The notes below the pieces were generated by a model. The model searched no databases, was not told the origin of the DNA, and was given only the letters and a program-made list of their open reading frames with translations. The translations under genes were made by a program, and so were the position numbers. A stretch of DNA of 61,356 bases from a virus: IMG/VR virus record IMGVR_UViG_3300028829_003908, positions 1 through 61,356 of that record, one strand, 5' to 3'. Positions within the stretch are counted from its first letter, which is position 1. The number at the start of each line of letters is the position of its first letter. Positions 33,952-43,500 of this stretch are shown here, one piece after another.

Positions 33952-36216
33952 TTAAGGTGAATTGTGAGTTACAATATCATGAGCAATAATAGTTCCATAA
34001 TCTTGTTCTAACAAGTTATATGTTATATATTCTCCCTCAATTTTATTGATTTCTACAATTTCTACCCATCCATCTATATCTCTAACATAATCACCAACTT
34101 TTATAATACCACCACCATCTTGTAAAAACATTGGATTGTTCTCAGCAATTGTAGACCAACCTTTATCTCTCAATAAAAATGGATGGTTATCAGTTGCTTT
34201 AATTGTTTGTCCACTTTCAACTTTGATTCCATAACAATTATCATGTAGTTTCTTTCTTATCATATTTACTTTACCCTCTTTAAACTCTTCAGTTTCTTCA
34301 TCGTATTGTAAAATACTTTCACCTAATTCTATCTCATCAATTCTTTTATAAACACCATCTCCCATATTAATAACTTGGTCTTCCATTAAACAAAATTTGT
34401 TATGAACTAATACATCATTTGCAAAATAGTTATGGTTTGTTGTTATTTCTAATGAATAAGTTTGGACTGGATTTATATCTTCAACAATATTAGTAATTTC
34501 TCTTTCCACTAATTTACCATCACGAAGTTCTAAACACTTATCACCAATTTCTAATTGATTTGATTCTATATCATATCGTTTTTTAGTCCACTCTGGTTTA
34601 TATGAACTCCAACCTTTTCCAACTACCCAATATGGATGGTCAAATGTATTCTTTGTCTTCTTATCACCAAAACTAATCTCTATAATATCTGCGTGTGTTG
34701 GTGTATCAATCGTGGTAACTTTACCTGTCTGAACTTCTTCATCTTTGAAATTATAATTCATAACTTCATCACCGATTTCAATTCTTTCAATAACTTTTGT
34801 AGTTCCATCACCCATAGTGATTGGTGTTCCTGCTACAAAACACTTTGGTGGAATATTGTGAACCAATATATTTGATTGGAAGTAAGTATCAATATCCTCT
34901 ACATCAAGTGCATACCAAAGTGTATCACCATCATGTTCTGTCTTTGATGTAACTTCTGTTTCATTACCACTTGTGTCTAAAAGATAATCTCCAGTTCTAA
35001 TAGCATCTGTTGTTATCCATTCCCAAGTATCTCCTTGTTTTACAAAATATCTAATATCACTACTAGCCTGTTGTAAATTATAAGGTGCTTTAATACTACC
35101 ATTGATTAAATAATATCCATAATTTTCGGTGTTCATTACATCTACAACAATAGAACCTTGTGTTGTAGAACCACTTAAATCTGTTGTGGTGTAAGATAAA
35201 TAATCTTTTGATTCATCTGGCATTCCATATGGTTGATAACTTAAAACAACATCCCCAACTTCAACATCTTGAACCTGTTTTGTTGAACCATCATACATTT
35301 TAATTAAACTACCACTCGCAGATGTTTTTGCTTTTTGCCCTATATAATCCCAACTATCTGTTGCTGTAGGTTTTAGTTTAACATTTCTACCAGAATCTCT
35401 ATCACCAAACACAATAACCTTTTCTGGTGTCATCATAAACTCTATTTTACCCACACCCAAATGTGATTGTCCATCTCTGTAACTTCCACTATGAACAATA
35501 TATTCTTCTATCAAAGAACCACTATCAACTCCATTTTGATAACTTGAACTTGTTGAATTGTATGTGTAAAAACCAATTTTATTAGTTTGAACACTCGAAT
35601 CTTGAGTTGCAGTTTTAACTACAAAATCTGGATAATTATTATTTGGTGTATAATTATCCTTATCAAATGATGGTATCAAAGAAGAACTAAATGGTGAATT
35701 ACCCAAAAATGTTCTAAATGTATTTTTATCAAATGAACCACTAACTATACTTTTTAAATTATCATCACTATACCAAGGCGTTTGCATCCATAAATGAAAC
35801 TTATCTAAGTGGTCTTCGTCTCCTCTTTGTAAAAAGTATGTTCTTGTTAGACTATCACCATATTCAAAATTAGTCGTTATATCATGTCGTGCAAAACTAG
35901 CACTAATTAATGGTTGTTGAAGTGTTGATGGATTTTTTTTACCATTGTGATTAACTCCATAAACATAAGTAGTCGTGTATCCTTTATCATTTACATAATC
36001 TGATATTACATCGAAGTAACTACCTGTCTGTATTGCTGCACTACCAACAATTCCAATATTGGTATTCATTTCTATAAATTTTACTTCGTTGGAACCACTT
36101 TCTATAAGGTAGTCTATACCACCAAGAATTCCAGCATTTGATAATGAAGGCCAATTACCTGCACTACCTGTAATATGATTAATAAATTCTGTTGTTCTTG
36201 TTATCTGTGTTGACAT
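33952..36216 (-). CDS. Protein with three tandem Hint (intein-like) modules (754 aa)
   Basis: Residues 1-295 are an unrecognised Ser/Thr/Tyr-rich domain; KFIEMNTNIG near 46 and PDFVVK near 196 weakly recall ATP-grasp motifs. Three Hint modules follow: about 301-454 (Ser start, ends ILVHN), 459-606 (starts CFVAGTPI, TFDHPYW as block B, ends VLVHN) and 609-752 (starts CLMEDQ, TDNHPF as block B, ends VTHN). Only Ser-Pro follows the last Asn. Residues after each HN are Ile, Lys and Ser, as in bacterial intein-like domains that cleave rather than splice. Module 1 lacks the block B His. It adjoins four oxygenases, a GNAT and a radical SAM gene. Confidence 0.8.
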   Translation of the reverse strand: MSTQITRTTEFINHITGSAGNWPSLSNAGILGGIDYLIESGSNEVKFIEMNTNIGIVGSAAIQTGSYFDVISDYVNDKGYTTTYVYGVNHNGKKNPSTLQQPLISASFARHDITTNFEYGDSLTRTYFLQRGDEDHLDKFHLWMQTPWYSDDNLKSIVSGSFDKNTFRTFLGNSPFSSSLIPSFDKDNYTPNNNYPDFVVKTATQDSSVQTNKIGFYTYNSTSSSYQNGVDSGSLIEEYIVHSGSYRDGQSHLGVGKIEFMMTPEKVIVFGDRDSGRNVKLKPTATDSWDYIGQKAKTSASGSLIKMYDGSTKQVQDVEVGDVVLSYQPYGMPDESKDYLSYTTTDLSGSTTQGSIVVDVMNTENYGYYLINGSIKAPYNLQQASSDIRYFVKQGDTWEWITTDAIRTGDYLLDTSGNETEVTSKTEHDGDTLWYALDVEDIDTYFQSNILVHNIPPKCFVAGTPITMGDGTTKVIERIEIGDEVMNYNFKDEEVQTGKVTTIDTPTHADIIEISFGDKKTKNTFDHPYWVVGKGWSSYKPEWTKKRYDIESNQLEIGDKCLELRDGKLVEREITNIVEDINPVQTYSLEITTNHNYFANDVLVHNKFCLMEDQVINMGDGVYKRIDEIELGESILQYDEETEEFKEGKVNMIRKKLHDNCYGIKVESGQTIKATDNHPFLLRDKGWSTIAENNPMFLQDGGGIIKVGDYVRDIDGWVEIVEINKIEGEYITYNLLEQDYGTIIAHDIVTHNSP

Positions 36217-36257
36217 ATTGTTTTCCTAATTTCTATAAAACTTTTCATATATAAATA

Positions 36258-36698
36258 TCAAATACCATCAATTTCGGTGAAAATATAATCTTTTTTGACT
36301 GATAATGCTGGTGTGTTCCACCAATCTAATTTAATTGAAGCAGTATTTAATCCTCGTTTTTTGATTTCATTACACCTTAACCAAACCAAATCTTTTCCTA
36401 ACCCTTTGCCTCTGTGTTCTGAAAACACATAACGATTACATAAATAAGGATATTTTTTATCCCAATCTATAAAACACCAACCACCCTCAAGTAAATAAAA
36501 TGTGAAATTGTTTTGCAATCTATCTTTCAAATCAGACATATCCCACTCTTTCCAAGGTCTTCCAAATGAATCTTGAAAGTTATTTAATTCCTTTTCAATA
36601 GTTTCTAATTGATAAGGATTAAATTTAAACTCATCAAACTCTAAATAATTATGAGTTTCTCGTGGTTCATAATCAGTTAAATCTATTTTGTAATACAC
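36258..36698 (-). CDS. GNAT-like acetyltransferase (146 aa)
   Basis: RYVFSEHRGKGLGKDLVWLRCNEIKKRGL is the acetyl-CoA-binding motif (R/Q-x2-G-x-G/A), followed by a strand and TPALSVKKDYIF, the GNAT C-terminal end. The preferred start is a GTG at 36698 that overlaps the zinc-ribbon stop by one to three bases with GAG upstream; an ATG at 36746 would overlap that gene by 49 bases. The substrate could be a protein, peptide or sugar amine. Confidence 0.65.
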   Translation of the reverse strand: MYYKIDLTDYEPRETHNYLEFDEFKFNPYQLETIEKELNNFQDSFGRPWKEWDMSDLKDRLQNNFTFYLLEGGWCFIDWDKKYPYLCNRYVFSEHRGKGLGKDLVWLRCNEIKKRGLNTASIKLDWWNTPALSVKKDYIFTEIDGI

Positions 36699-36934
36699 TA
36701 TTGCTCTGCAATTTGATTCATCATGTTCTTTGGTATTGAACCACAATTACCACATGCAAATACTTGTATTGGTACGATTGCTTCTTTACCTGTTGGTGAT
36801 ACTAATGGTGATATTCTTTTCAGAAAGAATGATTGTATGAAAGATGCGTTTCCACACTCTTCACAAACTATTGTTTCTGTATCACTAATATCCACAGGTT
36901 GTGGTGGTTCTTGATATTTTCTATCTTTACTCAT
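36698..36934 (-). CDS. Small double-CxxC zinc-binding protein (78 aa)
   Basis: CEECGN near residue 24 and FACGNCG near 60 form one zinc ribbon. Similar small zinc-ribbon proteins occur in T4-like marine phages, where the role is not known to me. It is coupled by ATGA to the radical SAM gene. Confidence 0.65.
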   Translation of the reverse strand: MSKDRKYQEPPQPVDISDTETIVCEECGNASFIQSFFLKRISPLVSPTGKEAIVPIQVFACGNCGSIPKNMMNQIAEQ

Positions 36935-38046
36935 GTTAACTCCTCTATATCTAAATTATCTGTAATAAGTACATTCTTATCTAACTTTAACATTTTTTTA
37001 TATTCTTCTAAAAACAAATTATAATTAGGATGTGTTCTCTTAAATATCTGTCTTTGTTCAACTATTTCCTTTGAACTCACACCCCAATCAGTAAATTGTC
37101 CAAACTCTACTTCAACTATGGCATCTGAACCATAACTTAAATCATCAATTAATTTTACAAAACCACTCATCTCTTTATAATTTAAATCTTGACAAACAAA
37201 TGATGTTCTAATAAATTTTAAATTAGGAATATCTTCAAATATAAACTTTAAGTTTTTCTGAAGTGTTTCCCACTTACCACCTTTTCTTACTATTTCGTAA
37301 GTTTCTTTTGTACATGCATCAATACTAATATGACAAGTTAATCTTGGAATATCGTGTAAGTTTTTAAGTTTATTCCAATGTGTTCTTGACCAACTATTAG
37401 CATTTGTATGTAAATGTAAATTAACTAAATTTGGAAAATCTTTAGTGTTAATCATTTTCAATAAATCTCTAAATACATCTGCTCCAAATGCATCACCTGA
37501 GTTAGTTATATAAACCTCGTGAGTATCACATATAGGTTCTCCCATAATTAACTCTTGTATCTTATAAGTTTGTTCTCTATCTTTACCCTCTGTTTTAAAG
37601 AAATCTTTTCTACAAGATGGACAAGCTAAATTACAACTTCTATCGTGAGCAAATGTAACACTTTCAGGCCCATAAGGTAAATCAATAGTTTTGTTTTCTA
37701 TTATATTTTGATACTTTTTCTTTCCATTAGGATTTATTTCTTTTGCATCCCATAACTTTTCAAATGTTGATTCATCATATATTGGAAAGTATGCTGAATA
37801 ATCCTCTTCACCTTTATTCCACTTTTGAATGTAAGGACATAAGTTTTCATCACACATAGAGAAATCACCTTTGTGCATACTTCTTCTTAATCTTTTTGCG
37901 TAATTACTATTCCAAATATCATCCCATTTATCTGTTAAGATATTACCAGCTGGTTTTTCTATCCAACTCGTACAACACTGCCAAACATCTCCGTTATCTC
38001 TTATTTCGGCATATCGAAATGGTGATACACAAAATCCTTTTCTCAC
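36931..38046 (-). CDS. Radical SAM enzyme with N-terminal Cys cluster (371 aa)
   Basis: CNLACPSC near residue 138 is the CxxxCxxC iron-sulfur motif, followed by EVYITNSGDAFG and HISIDACTKETYE, typical of the SAM barrel. The N-terminus carries CVSPF, WQCCTSW and CDENLCPY, a SPASM-like extra cysteine set placed before the core. Such enzymes often modify peptides. Within this cassette it may act on the Hint protein or its product; a role in making a modified nucleotide is also possible. Confidence 0.8.
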   Translation of the reverse strand: MRKGFCVSPFRYAEIRDNGDVWQCCTSWIEKPAGNILTDKWDDIWNSNYAKRLRRSMHKGDFSMCDENLCPYIQKWNKGEEDYSAYFPIYDESTFEKLWDAKEINPNGKKKYQNIIENKTIDLPYGPESVTFAHDRSCNLACPSCRKDFFKTEGKDREQTYKIQELIMGEPICDTHEVYITNSGDAFGADVFRDLLKMINTKDFPNLVNLHLHTNANSWSRTHWNKLKNLHDIPRLTCHISIDACTKETYEIVRKGGKWETLQKNLKFIFEDIPNLKFIRTSFVCQDLNYKEMSGFVKLIDDLSYGSDAIVEVEFGQFTDWGVSSKEIVEQRQIFKRTHPNYNLFLEEYKKMLKLDKNVLITDNLDIEELT

Positions 38047-38969
38047 TTTACCTTGCCAATAATTTCAATAAACATTGCCATAATGTTAATTTCTTTATCT
38101 ACCACTACTGCATCACTTTGTTGATACTGAGCCAAAACTAAAATACACTCAGCCACATGACCTCTACCCCAATCATCGACTGTATCAAATAACAATCTGA
38201 ATAAATCAGAGAAATCTGTTACCTTTGAATCTGCTAATAGTTGTCTTATATTTTTAAAACAATTCTTCTTATCTTGTGTTTTCAAGATTTCTAATACTTG
38301 GTTCTTGTAATCATTCTGAATACTCATACCCTCATCAATAACCAACTCACCATTCACTACTTGTCTTTGTGCGGCATTAATCACTCTTCTTAAATCAGGA
38401 AAACCACCATTAACTATGGTTACAATATCTTCAATATCTGATTTAACTCCCTCTTTTGTTAGGATGGTATTTAAATGAACTGCAACTTCTTTTCTATCTG
38501 GTGGAATGATTTGAAATGATTGACATCTACTTTGAATTGGGTCAATGATTCTCTCAACATAATTACAAGTTAAGATAAACCTACAATTCTTACTAAATGT
38601 TTCCATTAGATTTCTTAGTGCTGCCTGAGCATTTGGTGTAATGTAATCACACTCATCCAAGATAATAACTTTCATCTCTTTGAATCCAAGTGTTGATGCA
38701 AAGTTCTTTACTTTATCACGAACCACATCCACACTATTCTCATCAGATGCGTTGATGTAAAGATAATCACACTCTATATTATTAACAAGTAATTTAGCGA
38801 GAGTGGTTTTACCTGTACCAGCACGTCCGTATAGTAAAAGGTGTGGTAAATCTCCACTCTCGATGTAGACCTTGACTTTACTTCTTAGGTGTTGGTTACC
38901 TATGTAGCTGTCAAGTTTCGACGGCCGATATTTTTCTACCCATAATGTGTTTTTAATTTCTTCCATGTT
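38043..38969 (-). CDS. 44: Clamp-loader large subunit, T4 gp44-like AAA+ ATPase
   Basis: WVEKYRPSKLDSYIGN opens the RFC-like fold; the Walker A is GRAGTGKTTLA, Walker B is ILDECDYI, and SRCQSF is the SRC motif with the arginine finger. It loads the gp45 clamp with gp62. The start at 38969 has AAAGGA upstream; an upstream ATG at 39002 overlaps the methyltransferase gene. The methyltransferase gene lies between it and gp45. Confidence 0.92.
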   Translation of the reverse strand, partial: NMEEIKNTLWVEKYRPSKLDSYIGNQHLRSKVKVYIESGDLPHLLLYGRAGTGKTTLAKLLVNNIECDYLYINASDENSVDVVRDKVKNFASTLGFKEMKVIILDECDYITPNAQAALRNLMETFSKNCRFILTCNYVERIIDPIQSRCQSFQIIPPDRKEVAVHLNTILTKEGVKSDIEDIVTIVNGGFPDLRRVINAAQRQVVNGELVIDEGMSIQNDYKNQVLEILKTQDKKNCFKNIRQLLADSKVTDFSDLFRLLFDTVDDWGRGHVAECILVLAQYQQSDAVVVDKEINIMAMFIEIIGKVK

Positions 38970-38980
38970 ATTCCTTTTTG

Positions 38981-40195
38981 TTAATACTTTTTCCATACCC
39001 ATATTGGTTCACAAAATGTTTTATCTTTCGTCTGTTCTGCCAGTTCCTTTGTTTCGTCTTTGTATCTATCTTCTGATGCTGTTCCTGCCCCACCACTATT
39101 AGGTCGTTTAGCCATCTCCATTCCAATACAACCTTGATACTCTGAATCACTTAGTGTACTTAAGAAATCATTCATAGGATTACATATCTCTAACCACTTC
39201 TTACTACCACCACTACTTGCGTAAACATCACTTATGTTCACTAATAAATATCCACCTCTCTTGATAGAAGGCCATATTTTTTTTAGTGTATGTTGTAAAA
39301 AGTTTTTATTCCACTCATCAATAGTTTTATATCTAACCCAACTTTGTGTATCATCATAACTATATCTCTCAACATTAAAATAAGGTGGTGATGTAAAGAC
39401 CGTATCATACGAATTCTTTTTGTATTCAAAATCCTCTGCAGGATGTTCTACAAACATACTCTTCTTAGGAACTTCAAACATAGTTCTGTGTTTATCGTAG
39501 AACTCTGATTGTTCATGATAGATGGGATGATTTTCTTTTCGTGGGTCTATACCCATGTAAAACTCACCTGTTTCACTTGCATAGAATCCAGCCAATCTAT
39601 CTCCCCAACCTGCTGAGAAATCCAATATACTTTTACTTCCTAACTTATCATACAATACCTTGGCAACATTTGGTTTAAATTGAGAACAAATATATTTTCT
39701 CAAACTCAACATAATTCTCAAGTTACCTGCATCTATCTTTGATAACTTAAGTGAGTATGCAGAACCCATCAAACTCGTCATATACTTTTCGGTTTCCCAA
39801 GTTCTCTTTGGACCTGGTGCAATTGTACCATCAACACTCCATCGATTTACTTGTTGAAAGAAATTACTTGCTTTGTTACCAGTATTGATTCGTTTAAAGT
39901 ATTGTTGTTTACCCTCGAATGTTAAATCGTATTTAAAATCAGTACCCTCACGAGCGAACCATTCTCCCTCAACGAGTATTTCGTTGTGTCTCATACCCTT
40001 TAGTTTCTTGAGAGCATCAAATGCATCATCCTCAGAAATACTGGCATAAGGAATGGGATATTCCATCGCAACTTTTGCCAAAGATTCTTTTACATCGTCT
40101 TTATCAAAAGTATTCTTGATGTGTTCCCATTCCTCTTCACCAATAAAAAGATATGGTTCCATATTCTTGAACTTGTTAAAGTACTCTAAGTACAT
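38981..40195 (-). CDS. DNA methyltransferase (TSPPYF type, N4/N6-adenine or cytosine)
   Basis: LDFSAGWGDRLAGF near residue 190 is motif I (SAM binding) and VFTSPPYFNVERYS near 270 is motif IV, the catalytic SPPY motif of amino-methyltransferases. YLLVNISDVY follows. The N-terminal 150 residues may recognise DNA. It lies between the clamp and clamp-loader genes, joined to gp45 by a one-base overlap. It could modify phage DNA as it is copied; the target base and site are unknown. Confidence 0.8.
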   Translation of the reverse strand: MYLEYFNKFKNMEPYLFIGEEEWEHIKNTFDKDDVKESLAKVAMEYPIPYASISEDDAFDALKKLKGMRHNEILVEGEWFAREGTDFKYDLTFEGKQQYFKRINTGNKASNFFQQVNRWSVDGTIAPGPKRTWETEKYMTSLMGSAYSLKLSKIDAGNLRIMLSLRKYICSQFKPNVAKVLYDKLGSKSILDFSAGWGDRLAGFYASETGEFYMGIDPRKENHPIYHEQSEFYDKHRTMFEVPKKSMFVEHPAEDFEYKKNSYDTVFTSPPYFNVERYSYDDTQSWVRYKTIDEWNKNFLQHTLKKIWPSIKRGGYLLVNISDVYASSGGSKKWLEICNPMNDFLSTLSDSEYQGCIGMEMAKRPNSGGAGTASEDRYKDETKELAEQTKDKTFCEPIWVWKKY

Positions 40196-40923
40196 TAGTT
40201 AACTTGTTGTGTTGCTACTAAGTAGTACTCCGAATAGTAATCATCAATATTAAAACTAATCGTTGCAATACCTTGTGAACTAACTTTAAGAACTGCCTTC
40301 TGACATTCTTTATTAGCGTTTAGAATATTAGCAAACATTGTTGCATTAAATGATACAACATCTAACTTACCAGTCAAATCACCTTTGACAGGAATTGTAA
40401 CTCTGTTTGTTGCCTGATTACTAAAACCAATGATAACTTCTATCTTACCATCTGAATTAGCAATAGTGAATGTATCTGTATCAGGTAACGCACTTTTACC
40501 ACCAATGAATGTATTAATGAAATAGGAATCTACTTCGATTTCTAAATCCCACTCACTTGGTAGATTTTTTAAGTCTGGTGGTGTAGGGATAACTGATAAA
40601 TCACTCAACATATACTTTGATTTAGTACCATGAGTATCTGCCATCTCAACACTTACAAACTTATCACCCATCTGTTGATATTGGAAGTCGACATCTTCCC
40701 CCAATATATTTAGAAGAGCAACTAATTGTGATGTATTATATACACCAACATCACTTGGACCAATATCCTTAATTTTATCAAGTTTTACTGAACCCACCAA
40801 TGATTTATCACCTGAGATAAACCTCGTAGATAGTGCCGTTCCATCGGAAGACCACTTCACAGATTTAATCTCTCCACCGAGAGTGTATTTATTGATAAAC
40901 CTTAGTAACGCATTTTTGTTCAT
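40195..40923 (-). CDS. 45: Sliding clamp, T4 gp45-like (242 aa)
   Basis: Processivity clamp for the polymerase. Length and the FINKYTLGGEIKSVKW, GPSDVGVYNTSQLVALL and DYYSEYYLV segments match gp45-type PCNA-like clamps. In T4, gp45 also activates late transcription. The ATG at 40923 is preferred because GGAG is eight bases upstream. An AT-rich promoter with TTGAGA lies before it. Confidence 0.9.
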   Translation of the reverse strand: MNKNALLRFINKYTLGGEIKSVKWSSDGTALSTRFISGDKSLVGSVKLDKIKDIGPSDVGVYNTSQLVALLNILGEDVDFQYQQMGDKFVSVEMADTHGTKSKYMLSDLSVIPTPPDLKNLPSEWDLEIEVDSYFINTFIGGKSALPDTDTFTIANSDGKIEVIIGFSNQATNRVTIPVKGDLTGKLDVVSFNATMFANILNANKECQKAVLKVSSQGIATISFNIDDYYSEYYLVATQQVN

Positions 40924-40961
40924 AACCATTTCTCCATTTGTTAATTGTTATTTAATCTCTC

Positions 40962-40990
40962 TATATATACATATATACAAGAATTCTCAA
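40962..40990 (-). promoter_or_regulatory. Candidate sigma70-like promoter for gp45
   Basis: Minus strand TTGAGA, 17 bases, TATATA, inside GAATTCTTGTATATATG. It shares TTTTGAGAATT with the promoter of the large RNA at 54.1 kb. Confidence 0.45.
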
Positions 40991-40992
40991 AA

Positions 40993-43497
40993 TCAAAAAA
41001 ATCTTTCAATACTTTGTTCTTTGTCTACTACATCTTCCCACTTCATAGCTTTATAAAACATACCGAGTTTCTTACTCATCGCTTGTTCAAACATTCTATT
41101 GTGGTCAATGTGATTTTTAATAAAATCTAATATTTGTGGTGGGTCTTCCCAACCTTTATATCCTATGGTGTCAAATCCAAATGTATTCTCTTTTAAATAC
41201 ACCCATTTAATCTTACTACCATTACCAATCTTCTCATATTTTCTACCCTCGAACCAATGTTGTAATAATGAATTGTAATTGATTGCGGATTTCACATGGA
41301 CAGGTGCACCCTTTTTAAATTTACTGAAAGATGAATCCTCATCCGTTACTTCATACTTACCAATACCCTTTACACCGATTGGATTTGCCATTACATCATA
41401 ATGTAACATATGCATATTTCTTTTGAACTTACTAATTCGTTCATCGATTTGTTCTTTAGGAACATTTGCCAAGATATCTTCCAATACATCTGATAACAAT
41501 GATTTCATAGCAATTGCAAAGTTACTTCTGACTGTATCTAAACCCTTAACATGAACCTTATCACACTTTCTACCTGCATCATTTATAATTCTTAATCCAT
41601 ATCGTTTCTTCGTAATGAATAATGCAGTTTTTGCAACCACCTCTTGTTTAATATCAAACACATGGTTATCTATATTTAAGAATTGTTTTGCAAAGTAATT
41701 ATAACTCTCATTTAAGAAATCTTGTACCTCACCACAAACTTCCATAATTCTCTGAGTCATCATGGTTTCACTTAACTTTTGATTTGGAAACCTATTCTCT
41801 ATCAATGGAACCGCAGAGGCAAAAATACTATCAGTATCTATATAAATCACATAGTCTTCTGTATTACCCAACTCTTTGTTATAAAAGTGGTTTGTAATCT
41901 TCTTACTGAACTTAATTAAGGCTTGACCTGTAGATGTGGTTGCCTCTGCGTTATCCAAATCATAAAATCTAAATACTGGTAATCCTAACACACCATACAA
42001 TGAGTTTAACAAAATTTTCTGTAGGTATTGTCTCCTATCAAAATATTGAGATTTCTTTTTATCACCTTGTTCGTGGAATTTATTAACAAGTTTCCTCATC
42101 TCAACTCTTTCTTCGAACCATTTGGTTAGAAGTGCAGGAATCAATCCTTGTTTATCTGTACGATACATAATACCATTAGATGATATACTTAACCCTGTCT
42201 CTTCTAAATAGGATTTTAATTGTTTATTATCGACTGTGTCAATTGTTTTACCATGTCCATTCTTTAAAGTGTAATTCTTTATAGTATCACCCTTTACGAA
42301 CTCAACTGAATCCCAACCCTCTACTTTACCAACCTTTGTTTCTGGTGATATATTTAAAGAACGAATAACACTTGGATACATACTTGTGATATCTAAATCA
42401 TATACCCAATCGTGTCTACCTGCTTGTGGTTTCTGTACATATGCACCTTCAAACTTATCATCCTCACCTCTCTTATAAACATTCTTTGGTTTGTTTGGTG
42501 CAACAATACCCATCTTCTTTAGGTAAACCAAGATAGCACCCTCAAGATATCTTGAACTCATCATAACATCTTCATAAGGTACATGACCAAGATGTGCTAT
42601 ACCTCTTGCAATACCAATAAAATCTAACTTTTTATCTAACTCGATTAGGATTCGTACATCTCGAATGTTATATTTAATAAACTTATCTAAATCTTTTTCA
42701 TACAAATCATTAAGTGTTCCTTGATACTCAATCTTTTTCATACCAACTTCTACTTCACCGATATAATCTAATCTATAACTTGATTGTTGGATTGGCGAGA
42801 ACTTACGATATAATGTGAGATAATCTAAACAACTGATACCAGCAATATTATGTTTCTTTTTGTATTCATTATAATATACATCACGAATAGGTGATAACAT
42901 ATTTGCAACTTCTCTACCTAATACATTTACACTACGATTATATAGATAAGGGATATCAAAGAACTCTGAATTCCAACCACTTAATATATCAGGTGATATC
43001 TCTGCATACTTCTGATAAAACTTTGTTAATAGGTCGTGTTCACTTGTAAATAACTCAACTATCTCATCATCCTTTTCATAATTCTGCATAGTTTTCTGTT
43101 CATCTAAAGTATAACAATAATACTTTTCTATCATCTCATCATAGAACGCAATAGAAGTTATCTTCTCGTTTGCTTTTGTTACATCTGGAAAACCATCTAC
43201 AACTTCTACCTCGATATCAAAGAAGAAAGTTTTACATCCCTCACTTGCATCATCTGAATCTGTATATTGGTCTACTAAAAATCTTGTGGTGATAGGAACA
43301 TCACTCTCGAATAAATTGGGGTCATCATCATCCCACTTGTATACTTTCTTTACTTTATCACCATCTAAGGTGTGGTGGTAACCTGCTGCATTCTTTACAT
43401 ATGCATATTTCTTATAAGGTACAATGAGATGTCCGCGTTTGTCATCCCATACATGAATTTTGTTTCGTCTTTTCTCGTAATATATGTTCTTATACAC
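40993..43497 (-). CDS. 43: DNA polymerase, family B (T4 gp43-like)
   Basis: The replicative polymerase with proofreading exonuclease. Exo I is FFFDIEVEV at 91-99 (D94, E96), Exo II is SGWNSEFFD near 173, Exo III is YNIRDV at 276-281. Polymerase motif A is DLDITSMYPSVI at 367-378, motif B is K494 to NSLYG 498-502, motif C is YIDTDS at 552-557. All catalytic residues are intact. The C-terminal MKWEDVVDKEQSIERFF ends in a clamp-binding-like hydrophobic tail. At 834 residues it is a little shorter than T4 gp43. Confidence 0.95.
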   Translation of the reverse strand: MYKNIYYEKRRNKIHVWDDKRGHLIVPYKKYAYVKNAAGYHHTLDGDKVKKVYKWDDDDPNLFESDVPITTRFLVDQYTDSDDASEGCKTFFFDIEVEVVDGFPDVTKANEKITSIAFYDEMIEKYYCYTLDEQKTMQNYEKDDEIVELFTSEHDLLTKFYQKYAEISPDILSGWNSEFFDIPYLYNRSVNVLGREVANMLSPIRDVYYNEYKKKHNIAGISCLDYLTLYRKFSPIQQSSYRLDYIGEVEVGMKKIEYQGTLNDLYEKDLDKFIKYNIRDVRILIELDKKLDFIGIARGIAHLGHVPYEDVMMSSRYLEGAILVYLKKMGIVAPNKPKNVYKRGEDDKFEGAYVQKPQAGRHDWVYDLDITSMYPSVIRSLNISPETKVGKVEGWDSVEFVKGDTIKNYTLKNGHGKTIDTVDNKQLKSYLEETGLSISSNGIMYRTDKQGLIPALLTKWFEERVEMRKLVNKFHEQGDKKKSQYFDRRQYLQKILLNSLYGVLGLPVFRFYDLDNAEATTSTGQALIKFSKKITNHFYNKELGNTEDYVIYIDTDSIFASAVPLIENRFPNQKLSETMMTQRIMEVCGEVQDFLNESYNYFAKQFLNIDNHVFDIKQEVVAKTALFITKKRYGLRIINDAGRKCDKVHVKGLDTVRSNFAIAMKSLLSDVLEDILANVPKEQIDERISKFKRNMHMLHYDVMANPIGVKGIGKYEVTDEDSSFSKFKKGAPVHVKSAINYNSLLQHWFEGRKYEKIGNGSKIKWVYLKENTFGFDTIGYKGWEDPPQILDFIKNHIDHNRMFEQAMSKKLGMFYKAMKWEDVVDKEQSIERFF

Positions 43498-43500
43498 TAA

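Noticed and set aside
33952-35100. Circularly permuted ATP-grasp domain at the N-terminus of the Hint protein
   Set aside because: Only two short segments (KFIEMNTN and PDFVVK) recall the fold, and their order is reversed; too weak to call.
33952-36216. Classical inteins that splice out of a host protein
   Set aside because: Residues after the first two His-Asn pairs are Ile and Lys rather than Cys, Ser or Thr, and only Ser-Pro follows the last module, so there is no real C-extein.
38968-39150. Short minus-strand ORF across the methyltransferase and gp44 junction
   Set aside because: It lies in another frame within the methyltransferase 3' end and its product looks like a shadow of coding sequence.
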